DNA of 64,000 bases from Albirhodobacter sp042466415 (lineage in GTDB: Bacteria > Pseudomonadota > Alphaproteobacteria > Rhodobacterales > Rhodobacteraceae). How positions within the stretch are numbered: the first letter of the stretch is position 1; each line of letters begins with the position of its first letter. Below the pieces are notes generated by a model, which did no database searches, had not been told where the DNA came from, and worked only from the letters and a program-made list of their open reading frames with translations. Both the position numbers and the translations under genes were made by a program. Below, piece by piece: positions 39,802-48,749 of this stretch. The stretch covers positions 1,364,001-1,428,000 of the forward strand of contig NZ_JAXHCH010000002.1 in NCBI RefSeq assembly GCF_042466415.1, read 5' to 3'.

Positions 39802-42042
39802 ATGCGTCATGAGAGGATTACGCGGATCGACCGCCCTTTGGGCGCGGGCGCGCGCATCAGGCGAGGCCCCCATGGCCACCCTTTGGGCGATGCCGCCCCA
39901 AACCCGACGCCTGTCTCAAAGCGCCGCCTCATTCCTACCAAGAATGCGGACCAAAACGTCATTCGACGCGCCCTCTTGCGACAAGCGCTTCCTCTCATCG
40001 CCGTGATTGCCGTCGGCGTGCTCCTGCGCGCGCGGATCGCGGCCTTAGATGTTGCGGCGATCTGGGCGGCCGTGGGCAGCATCAACGCGCAGCAATGGGC
40101 TTTGGCCTGCGCGGCAACCCTCATAAGCTATTGGTCTTTGGGGCGGTATGACGCGGTGATCCACCGTCTGACCGACACGCCAATCGCGCCGCGTACCGCC
40201 GCGCGCACTGGGATCGCCGCAATTGCCATCTCCCAAACGGTAGGATTAGGGCTCGTGTCGGGCGCTTTGGTCCGATGGCACTTGAACACGGGATTGAGCT
40301 TCGCGCAGTGTTTAAAAATCACCGCCGTCGTCGCCACGTCGTTTTTGCTGGGATGGTTCGTCATTCTCGGCATTGTCCTGATCGCCCTCCCGCCAGAGAC
40401 GAGCGATGGGCTGATCTTCGCCGGCACGCCTGCGGCAAGGCAAATGCTGGGTTGGGCGGGGATCGCATTGGGGGCCGCCGTTGTGATCGCACCGCAGTTT
40501 ACGCCCGCAATCCCTCTCCTCAAAAGCCGTCTCCGAATGCCACCGACGCACGTGACACTGCGGATTATTTTCCTAGCCGGCGTTGATACGCTCGCGGCGG
40601 CGTTTGCCCTTTGGGCGCTGGTTCCCGATGGTTTGGGGCCGCAGTTTGTCGTCCTGCTGCCCGCCTTTTTACTCGCCTTGGGCGCCGGATTTCTTGCAGG
40701 AACGCCCTGCGGGATTGGCCCGTTTGAAATCACGTTGCTCGCGATGTTGCCAGCCCATCACGAGACACATCTTCTTGCGGCCGTGGTGGCGTGGCGCGGG
40801 GTTTATTTTGCGGCGCCGGCCTGCCTCGCTGCCCTCTATATTATTTACCACAGCGCAACGCGCGCTAACGGTGCTTCCCCCGAAGGCGCAGGACATCGCG
40901 AGGCGCAGGCGGCCCTCCTGAATGGACAGATCCCAGAGCGTCCGAGCGAGGCCGCGCCCTTGGCTCACAGCGCATCATCCTATCTTTTACCTGCCGCATC
41001 AACGCTCTCCCCACAGCTCGAAGCGTTGCTCGAACATTCACAGCGCGCTGAAACGGGGTTGTTGCGCCAAGGGGAGCACGGCGTGCTCACGACCGGAAAC
41101 ACCCGCGCAGGATGGATCGTCGCGCGGACCAACGCGTGCATCGTGGGGCTGCTTGATCCATTCGGTACGCCGCAGCGAGGCCTCGCCTCCGCATTATTGC
41201 CCCGATTGCACGCGCTCGCCAAACGCAACGCCCGAACGGCCTGCCTCTACAAAATCTCGCCGCGCGTCGCTGTCCAAGCACGCAGGGCAGGATGGGCAAT
41301 TGTGCCCGTGGCAACGGAAGCATGGATCGCCCCCCTCGCCTATAAATGTGAAACGCCCAACCGCGCCGCGTTGCGCCGGAAATTGCGAAAGGCCGAAAAA
41401 TCCGGCGTCAGAACCCTATGCGCAGAGGGGCCATTGCCGCTCATCGAGATGCAGAGGATTTCGGAGGAGTGGGTGAGCGCGCATCGCGGTGAGCGCGGTT
41501 TTTCGATGGGCCGTTTCGCCGCGCAATACGTATCGGCTCAGCGCGTTTATCTTGCGTATCAAGGCGACACGCTCATCGCCTTCGCAACCTTCCATACCGG
41601 CGCGCGCGAATGGGCCTTGGACCTCATGCGCGCCGCGCCGCAAGCGCCTGATGGCACAATGCACAGCTTGCTTCACGCCGCATTGCAAGACGCCCGCGCG
41701 TTCAAGATCCGCCGCCTGACATTGGCCGCCCTACCGCCGGAGGCAGCCACACTGCGCGGCATCGCCGCACAGGTTTGGCGCCACCTGAACGCCGTCAAAG
41801 GGATCGCGGGATTGCGCCAGTTTAAATCCAGCTTCGCGCCAAACTGGCAGACATTATATCTCGCCGCCCCCTCGCCCCTCCACATCGCCGTCGCCAGCAT
41901 CAGCATCGCACATGCCATTCACCGCCCACCGCCCCTGCCGCAGGCATCGCGCGAGAACCTCGGCACACGGTCAGAGCCGACAGATGCGCGGTTGCCCCAC
42001 GCGAGACTGCCCGCCAAGCGCCCACCGCCAAAGCCGAGTTAG
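39802..42042 (+). CDS. MprF-like phosphatidylglycerol aminoacyl-transferase/flippase
   Basis: 746 aa. Residues 1-50 are a charged tail. The first half is a membrane domain of the lysylphosphatidylglycerol-synthetase type (helices from ALPLIAVIAVGVLLRARIAA through TPCGIGPFEITLLAML). The second half is a soluble DUF2156 acyl-CoA-transferase-like domain (HGVLTTGNTRAGWIVARTNACIVG, quoted by position about 428-451, later RRKLRKAEKSGV and FSMGRFAAQY). Such proteins attach lysine, alanine or another residue to phosphatidylglycerol and flip the lipid, reducing surface charge. The amino acid is not predictable. ATG 39802 has GGGGAG six bases upstream; 39784 is an alternative. Confidence 0.84.
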   Translation: MRHERITRIDRPLGAGARIRRGPHGHPLGDAAPNPTPVSKRRLIPTKNADQNVIRRALLRQALPLIAVIAVGVLLRARIAALDVAAIWAAVGSINAQQWALACAATLISYWSLGRYDAVIHRLTDTPIAPRTAARTGIAAIAISQTVGLGLVSGALVRWHLNTGLSFAQCLKITAVVATSFLLGWFVILGIVLIALPPETSDGLIFAGTPAARQMLGWAGIALGAAVVIAPQFTPAIPLLKSRLRMPPTHVTLRIIFLAGVDTLAAAFALWALVPDGLGPQFVVLLPAFLLALGAGFLAGTPCGIGPFEITLLAMLPAHHETHLLAAVVAWRGVYFAAPACLAALYIIYHSATRANGASPEGAGHREAQAALLNGQIPERPSEAAPLAHSASSYLLPAASTLSPQLEALLEHSQRAETGLLRQGEHGVLTTGNTRAGWIVARTNACIVGLLDPFGTPQRGLASALLPRLHALAKRNARTACLYKISPRVAVQARRAGWAIVPVATEAWIAPLAYKCETPNRAALRRKLRKAEKSGVRTLCAEGPLPLIEMQRISEEWVSAHRGERGFSMGRFAAQYVSAQRVYLAYQGDTLIAFATFHTGAREWALDLMRAAPQAPDGTMHSLLHAALQDARAFKIRRLTLAALPPEAATLRGIAAQVWRHLNAVKGIAGLRQFKSSFAPNWQTLYLAAPSPLHIAVASISIAHAIHRPPPLPQASRENLGTRSEPTDARLPHARLPAKRPPPKPS

Positions 42043-42293
42043 CGCCGCGCGGGGACACTGCCGAACCTCGGTCCATTCATATTAACTCGGAAGATTATGA
42101 AGCTGATTTATTATTTTCATGAGAAAAGCGCGTTTGCTCTTGTCTGTGCAAACTGTCATTGGTCCAATCGACGAAATCTGAGGACGCTTTCACGCGTCCC
42201 GAATAGGAAATGATTCGCTCAGGTTGTTGCGAATTTAGCAATGCGACCTGAAAGCGTGGCACCCGCCGCGAGCGAGCAAAAATAAGGTGAGAG
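42043..42293 (+). other. Structured leader region upstream of bmt
   Basis: Gene-free, partly AT-rich 250 bases. It holds an inverted repeat GTTTGC/GCAAAC (42132-42137, 42148-42153), a GGACGC/GCGTCC stem (42182-42187, 42194-42199) and a longer hairpin: TCAGGT near 42219 with ACCTGA near 42246, with TTGC/GCAA inside. Such structure upstream of a methionine-cycle gene invites a riboswitch reading, but I cannot match it to SAM-II, SAH or cobalamin consensus elements. Confidence 0.4.
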
Positions 42294-43325
42294 ATGACCC
42301 AAACCGTGAGTGTAGCACCCGATAACGCCCTGTCCCGCATGTTAGCGGAGCGCGATTGGATTCTCGCTGACGGCGCGACAGGTACCAATCTGTTCAACAT
42401 GGGCCTGTCCTCCGGCGATGCGCCGGAACTGTGGAACGCAGACGAGCCGGAAAAGATCCGCGCCTTGTATCGCGGCGCGGTCGAAGCCGGGTCCGACCTG
42501 TTTCTGACCAACACGTTTGGCGGCAACGCATCGCGCCTCAAATTGCACCAAGCGCAAGACCGCGTTTTCGAGCTCAATAAGCTCGCCGCGGAGCTCGGGC
42601 GCGAAATCGCGGATGCGGCTGGTCGCCCTGTGATCGTCGCCGGATCGGTTGGCCCGACAGGCGAGATCTTCGCGCCAATGGGCACATTGACCCATGAAAT
42701 TGCCGTCGAGATGTTTCACGAACAGGCAGAAGGCCTGAAAGCTGGCGGCGCCGATGTGCTCTGGGCCGAGACGATCTCTGCACCTGAGGAATACAAAGCG
42801 GCGGCCGAAGGCGCGCGGCTCGCGGGGATGCCGTGGTGCGGCACCATGAGCTTTGACACCGCAGGTCGCACAATGATGGGCGTGACCTCGGCGCAATTTG
42901 TGAATCAAGTCGAAAAACTCACCTATCCGCCGCTGGCTTTCGGCGCAAACTGCGGCGTCGGCGCGTCTGATTTGATGCGCACAATCCTTGGGTTCGCGGC
43001 GACGGGTACGGACATTCCGATCATCGCGAAAGGGAATGCGGGCATTCCGAAATATGTTGACGGGGCCATCCATTATGACGGCACCCCCGAGTTGATGGCG
43101 CAGTATGCCTGCCTCGCGCGCAATGCGGGCGCCACAATCATTGGCGGATGCTGCGGCACAATGCCCGTACACCTTCGCGCCATGCGCGAGGCGCTTGAAA
43201 CAAGACCACGCGGGGCACGCCCCACGCTTGAGGAGATTTCAGAAGCGCTCGGCGGGTTCTCCTCCGCTTCGGATGGCACGGATGACTTGGGCCCCGCGCC
43301 CCGCGCCCGTCGCGGCCGACGCTAA
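42294..43325 (+). CDS. bmt: Homocysteine S-methyltransferase domain protein (betaine-homocysteine methyltransferase, Bmt)
   Basis: 343 aa, Zn-dependent homocysteine methyltransferase barrel. It has WILADGATGTNLFNMGL, GSDLFLTNTFGGNASRL and VGPTGEIFAPMG. The Zn-ligand cysteines are in FGANCGVGASDL and IIGGCCGTMP. It corresponds to the N-terminal domain of MetH, here alone, with a separate corrinoid protein 160 bases downstream. It may use betaine directly or take methyl groups from that corrinoid protein. Upstream leader structure suggests control by methionine status, unproven. Confidence 0.88.
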   Translation: MTQTVSVAPDNALSRMLAERDWILADGATGTNLFNMGLSSGDAPELWNADEPEKIRALYRGAVEAGSDLFLTNTFGGNASRLKLHQAQDRVFELNKLAAELGREIADAAGRPVIVAGSVGPTGEIFAPMGTLTHEIAVEMFHEQAEGLKAGGADVLWAETISAPEEYKAAAEGARLAGMPWCGTMSFDTAGRTMMGVTSAQFVNQVEKLTYPPLAFGANCGVGASDLMRTILGFAATGTDIPIIAKGNAGIPKYVDGAIHYDGTPELMAQYACLARNAGATIIGGCCGTMPVHLRAMREALETRPRGARPTLEEISEALGGFSSASDGTDDLGPAPRARRGRR

Positions 43326-43485
43326 ATCTTGCGATGACACGTGTTCAAAATGCGTTTCATCCAGCAAGTTTACACTTGAAAAAACGCACAGCGCCGCAAA
43401 CCACCGCGCGCATGTCGCAATTCGCATAGTGCAGCGCGTCATCGCGCGTCATTAAAATCTAAAGACCGTCAGGGAGACATAGACC

Positions 43486-44175
43486 ATGGCCGACGACGAT
43501 ATCATTCTCTCGGAGCTTGATGATGAAGAGCTCGCGTTGCAAATGCACGACGATCTCTATGACGGTCTCAAGGAAGAGATCGAGGAGGCGGTTAACATCC
43601 TGCTCGAGCGCGGCTGGACACCATATGACGTCCTGACCAAGGCACTCGTTTCGGGCATGACCATCGTCGGCAACGATTTCCGCGACGGAATTTTGTTCGT
43701 GCCGGAAGTTCTGCTGGCCGCGAATGCAATGAAGGGCGGCATGGCGATCCTCAAGCCACTTCTGGTCGAAACCGGCGCGCCGCGCATGGGCAAGATGGTG
43801 ATCGGCACCGTGAAGGGCGATATTCATGACATCGGTAAGAACCTTGTCGCAATGATGATGGAAGGAGCGGGCTTTGAAGTTGTCGATCTCGGCATCAACA
43901 ACCCCGTCGAGAATTACCTAGAAGCCGCCGCCCGCGAGCAGGCCGATATCATCGGCATGTCCGCTTTGCTGACGACGACCATGCCGTATATGAAGGTCGT
44001 TATCGACACGCTTGTCGAAAAAGGTTTGCGCGATGACTACATCGTTCTGGTCGGCGGCGCGCCTTTGAATGAAGAATTTGGCAAGGCGATCGGCGCCGAT
44101 GCCTATTGTCGTGATGCGGCCGTGGCGGTGGAAACCGCGAAGACGATGGTCGCGCGCAAGCACAACCAAGCTTAA
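43486..44175 (+). CDS. Cobalamin-binding corrinoid protein (MtbC/MetH B12 domain type)
   Basis: 229 aa. N-terminal helical cap (about 1-95) and C-terminal B12-binding Rossmann domain with GTVKGDIHDIGKNLVAMMME. The D-x-H-x-x-G motif supplies the lower cobalt ligand His, and LVGGAPLNEEF follows near the end. It carries a methyl group on cobalamin between methyltransferases. With Bmt at 42294 it looks like a split methionine synthase, as described in some Roseobacter relatives, with the pterin-binding part encoded elsewhere. Confidence 0.88.
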   Translation: MADDDIILSELDDEELALQMHDDLYDGLKEEIEEAVNILLERGWTPYDVLTKALVSGMTIVGNDFRDGILFVPEVLLAANAMKGGMAILKPLLVETGAPRMGKMVIGTVKGDIHDIGKNLVAMMMEGAGFEVVDLGINNPVENYLEAAAREQADIIGMSALLTTTMPYMKVVIDTLVEKGLRDDYIVLVGGAPLNEEFGKAIGADAYCRDAAVAVETAKTMVARKHNQA

Positions 44176-44188
44176 GCGCAAAATCTTG

Positions 44189-44222
44189 CCAAGCCCCCGA
44201 TCTAGCGGATCAGGGGGCTTGG
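44189..44222 (+). terminator. Strong hairpin after the corrinoid protein gene
   Basis: CCAAGCCCCC at 44189-44198 pairs with GGGGGCTTGG at 44213-44222, extended by GATC/GATC with a bulged A. No T run follows, so termination may be partial and the next two small genes could still be cotranscribed. Confidence 0.65.
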
Positions 44223-44267
44223 AATTCATACCGCTCGCCCCCATATTAAGGACGAACGGAGACTATA

Positions 44268-44426
44268 ATGCCCCTTCCCCATTTCTTGACCTTGCTTGTA
44301 GTGGTCCTCATCGCGGCGGCCGTCACACTTTGGACACTGACCGCTTCGGGTGTACCAATCGCGTATATCGCCGTCGGCGGTCTGATCGGTGCAGGCGTGA
44401 TACGGCTGATGACACGCATTGAATAG
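44268..44426 (+). CDS. Small membrane protein of 52 residues
   Basis: Two hydrophobic helices: FLTLLVVVLIAAAVTLWTL near residues 6-24 and IAYIAVGGLIGAGVI near 31-45, ending RLMTRIE. GGAG lies six bases before the ATG, a good site. It sits between the corrinoid protein and DUF1638, 21 bases before the latter. I know no name or function; the pattern is that of a small inner-membrane protein. Confidence 0.7.
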   Translation: MPLPHFLTLLVVVLIAAAVTLWTLTASGVPIAYIAVGGLIGAGVIRLMTRIE

Positions 44427-44447
44427 GCAGACCTGAAAGTCGCGCAG

Positions 44448-45134
44448 ATGTCAGACACTTCATCTCACCGCCCGATGACACACGTTCCAAGCGACGACAT
44501 CCTCGCGCATGCAGGGCTTGATCTCGCGAGCAACGGGCCTGTTGATGGCGCTCAAGAGAAAATTCTTCTGATTGCTTGCGGCGCCCTCGCGCGTGAAATC
44601 CTTGATTTGAAAATGGCCAACGGCTGGGATCACCTCGACCTCACCTGCCTTCCGGCCAATCTGCATCTCTGGCCAGACAAAATTCCGGCGGCTGTTGAAG
44701 CGAGTGTGCTTAAGCATCGCGCGGACTATGCCGAGATCTTCGTCGTCTACGCGGATTGCGGCACGGGCGGGCTTTTACAGGCGAAATGCGAAGCGTTGGG
44801 CGTGAAAATGGTGGAGGGCCCGCATTGCTACGCGTTCTTTGAGGGCAACGAAGCCTTTGCGCAAAAGGCAGATGAGGAGTTCACAGCCTTCTATCTGACC
44901 GATTTTCTGACTCGTCAATTCGATGCATTTGTCTGGAAACCGATGGGATTGGATCGCCATCCAGAACTCCGCGATCTTTATTTCGGGAATTATGATCGGC
45001 TGATCTATCAGGCCCAAACAAATGACCCCGCGCTGGATCAAAAAGCGCGCGAGGCCGCGGCGCGGCTTGGGCTACGCTATGAGCGGCGCTTCACCGGCTA
45101 CGGGGATTTAGAACCCGCGCTCGCGGCGCTCTGA
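44448..45134 (+). CDS. DUF1638 protein linked to corrinoid methyl transfer
   Basis: 228 aa. DUF1638 signatures: ILLIACGALAREILDLK near residue 38, the acidic-Cys motif VVYADCGTGGLLQAKCEALG near 100 and EGPHCYAFFEGNEAF. Several conserved cysteines and a histidine could bind a metal or cofactor. The family is usually found with corrinoid methyltransferase genes, as here, and its biochemical role is not settled. A later ATG at 44475 is possible. Confidence 0.82.
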   Translation: MSDTSSHRPMTHVPSDDILAHAGLDLASNGPVDGAQEKILLIACGALAREILDLKMANGWDHLDLTCLPANLHLWPDKIPAAVEASVLKHRADYAEIFVVYADCGTGGLLQAKCEALGVKMVEGPHCYAFFEGNEAFAQKADEEFTAFYLTDFLTRQFDAFVWKPMGLDRHPELRDLYFGNYDRLIYQAQTNDPALDQKAREAAARLGLRYERRFTGYGDLEPALAAL

Positions 45135-45141
45135 AGGCGCG

Positions 45142-45738
45142 CTAAGCCTCGAGCTCGGCATCCCAATAAAGGAAATCGATCCAGCTCTCGTGCAGATGGC
45201 CGGGTGGGAAACGACGTCCAATCGCGTGCATCTCCATCGCGGTGGGGCGGCGCGCTGGTTTTTCCAAACGCATCCCCGATTGGCGCAGCGATTTATTCGC
45301 CTTTTTCAGATTACAGGGCGAGCACGCCGCCACGACATTTTCCCAACTCGTCACCCCGCCTTTTGATCGCGGAATCACATGGTCGAACGTCAAATCCCCC
45401 TTAGAACCGCAATACTGGCAATGGAATTCGTCCCGCAAAAATAAATTAAAGCGCGTGAAGGCCACGCGCTTTTTCGGTTGAACATAATCTTTAAGCACAA
45501 CAACAGACGGTATTTTGAAACTGGTCCGTTGCGAATGCACCACCTCGTCATATTCAGCGAGGATGGTGACGCGATCAAGGCAAACAGCTTTTATCGTTTC
45601 CTGCCAAGGCCATAGAGAGAGAGGATAGTAACTCAGCGGCCTAAAATCAGCGTTGAGCACCAATGCAGGGTGGTGCCGCACCGCACTGGGTTCGCGCACG
45701 AACTGGGTTCTGAAATCGGATCTCGCTACATCAAGCAT
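45142..45738 (-). CDS. HNH endonuclease family protein
   Basis: 198 aa. HNH fold with two CxxC pairs that bind structural zinc: CQYCGSKGDLTFDHVIPRSK (residues 110-129) and CSPCNLKK, with the catalytic His in FDHVIPRSKGG and Asn in SWENVVAAC. This form is common across bacteria as a stand-alone nuclease of unknown role, with no phage genes around it. It converges with the DUF1638 gene, only seven bases apart. Confidence 0.87.
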   Translation of the reverse strand: MLDVARSDFRTQFVREPSAVRHHPALVLNADFRPLSYYPLSLWPWQETIKAVCLDRVTILAEYDEVVHSQRTSFKIPSVVVLKDYVQPKKRVAFTRFNLFLRDEFHCQYCGSKGDLTFDHVIPRSKGGVTSWENVVAACSPCNLKKANKSLRQSGMRLEKPARRPTAMEMHAIGRRFPPGHLHESWIDFLYWDAELEA

Positions 45739-45934
45739 TCCCGCCTCCGCTTCCGGCGGTTGGGCCGTTGCAGGGCGGGTGTTTGCCCCGATCTGACCTT
45801 CCCGTCGGTTTAACTATATATCGCGGATCAAAGCTGACAAGTCCCTTGATATTGGGGTGCGAAATTTGATCCTCAATAATCCCTTAGCCCATTGCGGTGA
45901 CGATGATATGACGCCAATGCCTTAAAAGGCGGCA

Positions 45935-46591
45935 CTAACCGAGTTGCTGCCGGATAAACCCGAGCGCCGCCGACAAGCCATCAGGCGCGATCCCGTGTTC
46001 TGTTCCCTTCATCACATGGCCGAAGGTGTCAAACCCCGCCGCCACCAACGCATCTCCCGCCTTGCGCATATCTTCAAACGGGACGACCGGATCACGGTCT
46101 CCATGCAGCAACAGAACCGGCGGCTTGACCTTCGCCTCCGCTGCCAAAGCCTCGGGCCGCAACAACCGCCCCGAGAAGGCAACAACGCCCGCAATCTGCG
46201 CATCGCGGCGCGGCGCAACTTCCAAAGACATCATGGTGCCTTGCGAAAAACCAAGCAAAATCAACTTCGAAGGCGGCAGATTCGTTTCTGCGAGCAGCGC
46301 ATCGAGATAGGCGTTCAGATCTGTCGCCGCCGCCGCAAGACCATCCGCCGCCTGGCTCTCGGACGAGCCGTCAAGCCACCGGATCGGGAACCATTGCCGC
46401 CCGAACGGATTTCCGGTGCAAGGCTCGGGCGCATCGGGCGCGGTGAATAATGTATCGGGCAGATGCGGCCCCAATGGATCGGCCAGCCCCAACAGATCGG
46501 CCCCATCCGCGCCGTAACCATGAACCAGCACAACGATAGATTTGATCTGGCCCGATAGCGGCGCACGGCGCCCGTCATTCAACTCCCGCAT
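45935..46591 (-). CDS. Phospholipase/carboxylesterase-type alpha/beta hydrolase
   Basis: 218 aa. Oxyanion region VVLVHGYGADGADLLGLAD, nucleophile Ser in LLGFSQGTMMSLE, acid Asp in HGDRDPVVPFEDM and catalytic His in KGTEHGIAPDGL, the full triad of the carboxylesterase/acyl-protein-thioesterase-like family. The ATG at 46591 is preferred to 46609 since GGGAG lies 8 bases upstream. Follows the glycosylase gene closely on the same strand. Substrate unknown; short acyl esters are typical. Confidence 0.86.
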   Translation of the reverse strand: MRELNDGRRAPLSGQIKSIVVLVHGYGADGADLLGLADPLGPHLPDTLFTAPDAPEPCTGNPFGRQWFPIRWLDGSSESQAADGLAAAATDLNAYLDALLAETNLPPSKLILLGFSQGTMMSLEVAPRRDAQIAGVVAFSGRLLRPEALAAEAKVKPPVLLLHGDRDPVVPFEDMRKAGDALVAAGFDTFGHVMKGTEHGIAPDGLSAALGFIRQQLG

Positions 46592-46633
46592 CTTTTTCTC
46601 CCGTCTCATTGCTTCTGCGCCAAAAGGTCGCGC

Positions 46634-47260
46634 CTATAATGTCTCGCCCTGCCGCGATTTGGTGTGACCGTAGTAGGCCCACAAAGCCCGCGCTGCAACC
46701 GACCGCCACGGCGACCACGCCTGCGCCATCACACCCATCGCTTTGCCTTTTGGGCGCTCGGGCAAATCAAAGAGCAGCTTCGCCCCCTCTTGCAACGCCA
46801 TATCGTCCGGCGCAAAGACATCGACCCGTCCCAAAGCGAACAACAAATACATCTCCGCCGTCCACCGCCCAATACCGGAAATCGCAACAAGCGTCTCATA
46901 AACCGTCGCATCAGGTGCGGTGCGCAGGGCGTTAAAATCAACATCAGCCTCCGCTAAGGCCCTAAGATACCTAACTTTTTGTCGTGATAGGCCACAGGCT
47001 CGCAAGTCGTCTTCTGGCGCGGCCAAAATCGGGGCAGGCTCACCAAATCCGGCCGCGACAACCCGCCCGCGAATGGCCGTGGCGGAGGCGACGGAAACCT
47101 GTTGGCCAACAATCGCATCGAGCAATGCGCCGAACCCATCCGTTCGGCGTCGCAGCGGCAAATCCCCCACGCAGGCGCGCACATCGTGAAAGCGCGGCTC
47201 AATGGCGATGAGCGCTTGAAAGCCCGCCGCAAGATCTGCCTCGGTTTCGATCACCTTCAT
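46634..47260 (-). CDS. DNA-3-methyladenine glycosylase (AlkA-like, HhH-GPD)
   Basis: 208 aa with helix-hairpin-helix motif LVAISGIGRWTAEMYLLFA and the catalytic Asp shortly after, in VFAPDDMALQ. It excises alkylated purines to start base-excision repair. AIVGQQVSVASATAI near residue 50 is typical of the AlkA/MAG group. Its stop is 25 bases before the hydrolase gene, probably one operon, with an apparent divergent promoter to the MFS gene. Confidence 0.9.
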   Translation of the reverse strand: MKVIETEADLAAGFQALIAIEPRFHDVRACVGDLPLRRRTDGFGALLDAIVGQQVSVASATAIRGRVVAAGFGEPAPILAAPEDDLRACGLSRQKVRYLRALAEADVDFNALRTAPDATVYETLVAISGIGRWTAEMYLLFALGRVDVFAPDDMALQEGAKLLFDLPERPKGKAMGVMAQAWSPWRSVAARALWAYYGHTKSRQGETL

Positions 47261-47372
47261 CCGAATACGCCCCCCAAATCAAAGCTTTGGCCCAGCCTCA
47301 TTATGTAACGGCACAATGCAATGCTTTATGATGCGCCCCCACCGCGTTAGGCAGGGAAAAAAGAGGACCAGT

Positions 47373-48590
47373 ATGAGCCTGACCGAATCCCCGAACCGCG
47401 CCAAGCGCAATGTTATCGTCCTCGTGCTCGCGCAGGCACTGTTGGGCGCGCAAATGCCGATGCTGTTCACGGTGGGTGGCTTGGCGGGGCAATCGCTCAC
47501 GCCGAACCCTTGTTGGGCCACGCTGCCGATTTCCATGATCGTGTTGGGGTCGATGCTGGCCGCACAGCCCTTATCACATCTGATGGCGCGGTTCGGGCGG
47601 CGCGTGGGGTTCATCACCGCGACAGGTTTCGGCGCCTTGGGCGCGGCAATCTCCGCCTACGGGCTCTATACCGCCTCCTTTGCCTTCTTACTGCTCGGGT
47701 CGCTTGCGACCGGCGTTTACATGTCAGCGCAGGGCTTTTACCGCTTCGCCGCGACAGACACAGCCTCGCCAGAGTTCCAACCCAAAGCGATCTCCTACGT
47801 AATGGCAGGCGGGCTGGCGGCCGCCATTCTCGGGCCGCAGATGATGAAGCTCACCGCGCAATCCATGGCGATCCCGTTCCTTGCGACCTATCTGGCGATC
47901 ATCGTGATCAACCTCGCAGGGCCGATCCTCTTTGCTTTCCTCGATATCCCGACGCCGCCCGTCCGCCCGAAGGGCGCTCCGCAGGCAGGCAGACCGTTGC
48001 GCGAAATTCTACGCGCACCGGTGATTATCGTCGCGATGGTGACGGGTATGGTGTCCTATGCGCTGATGAACCTTGTCATGACGTCGACGCCGCTGGCCGT
48101 CGTAGGCTGCGGGTTTAGCCCAGCTGCGGCGGCGGATATTGTCTCGGCGCATGTGTTGGCAATGTACGTGCCTTCGTTCTTCACCGGTCACCTCATCGCG
48201 CGCTTTGGCCATGCAAAGATCATCGGCACGGGTCTTGTGATTTTGGCAGGCGCAGGCGCCGTCGCAATCAGCGGCGTCGAGCTGACCCATTTCTTTGCCG
48301 CGCTGGTTCTTCTCGGGATCGGATGGAACTTTGGCTTCATCGGGTCGACAGCAATGCTCGCCACAGCGCACCGCCCCGAAGAACGCGGACGGGTGCAAGG
48401 CATCAACGATTTCGCGGTCTTTGGCGGGGTGTTTCTGGCGTCGCTGTCCTCTGGAAGCCTGATGAATTGCACCACAGGCGGCACTGCACAGGCCGGCTGG
48501 CAGGCTGTCAACCTTGCGATGATCCCGTTCCTGATCTTGGCCGGATGCAGTCTTGTCTGGCTGGTGATGCGCCCTAAAGAGACGCGCTGA
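47373..48590 (+). CDS. Major facilitator superfamily transporter
   Basis: 405 aa with about 12 transmembrane helices. MFS loop 2-3 motif appears as HLMARFGRRVGFITATG. The second half starts near VIIVAMVTGMVSYALMNL. The frame is open from 47316, but the ATG at 47373 is preferred, with AGAGGA just upstream. Late GWNFGFIGSTAML is typical of a YbfB/drug-efflux-like branch. The substrate is unknown; no catabolic or resistance gene is adjacent. Confidence 0.85.
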   Translation: MSLTESPNRAKRNVIVLVLAQALLGAQMPMLFTVGGLAGQSLTPNPCWATLPISMIVLGSMLAAQPLSHLMARFGRRVGFITATGFGALGAAISAYGLYTASFAFLLLGSLATGVYMSAQGFYRFAATDTASPEFQPKAISYVMAGGLAAAILGPQMMKLTAQSMAIPFLATYLAIIVINLAGPILFAFLDIPTPPVRPKGAPQAGRPLREILRAPVIIVAMVTGMVSYALMNLVMTSTPLAVVGCGFSPAAAADIVSAHVLAMYVPSFFTGHLIARFGHAKIIGTGLVILAGAGAVAISGVELTHFFAALVLLGIGWNFGFIGSTAMLATAHRPEERGRVQGINDFAVFGGVFLASLSSGSLMNCTTGGTAQAGWQAVNLAMIPFLILAGCSLVWLVMRPKETR

Positions 48591-48697
48591 GGCGCAAGAC
48601 CCGCGAAGCAACACCGAACAGGGGGGTATTTCATCCCCCTCCTGTGCGTCTTGATAGGTGGTCTTCCACGATGCGCGGTTCACACGCTTTGACATCA

Positions 48698-48725
48698 AAA
48701 AAGGGGGCACGAAGGCCCCCTTTTT
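48698..48725. terminator. Bidirectional terminator between the MFS gene and pgi
   Basis: AAAAAGGGGGC at 48698-48708 pairs perfectly with GCCCCCTTTTT at 48715-48725 around ACGAAG. The A and T tracts suit both converging genes. Confidence 0.92.
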
Positions 48726-48749
48726 GCTCATAGATCAGCCGACAGACAA

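Noticed and set aside
42043..42293. SAM-II, SAH or cobalamin riboswitch upstream of bmt
   Set aside because: Hairpins are present but the conserved sequence elements of these classes were not found.
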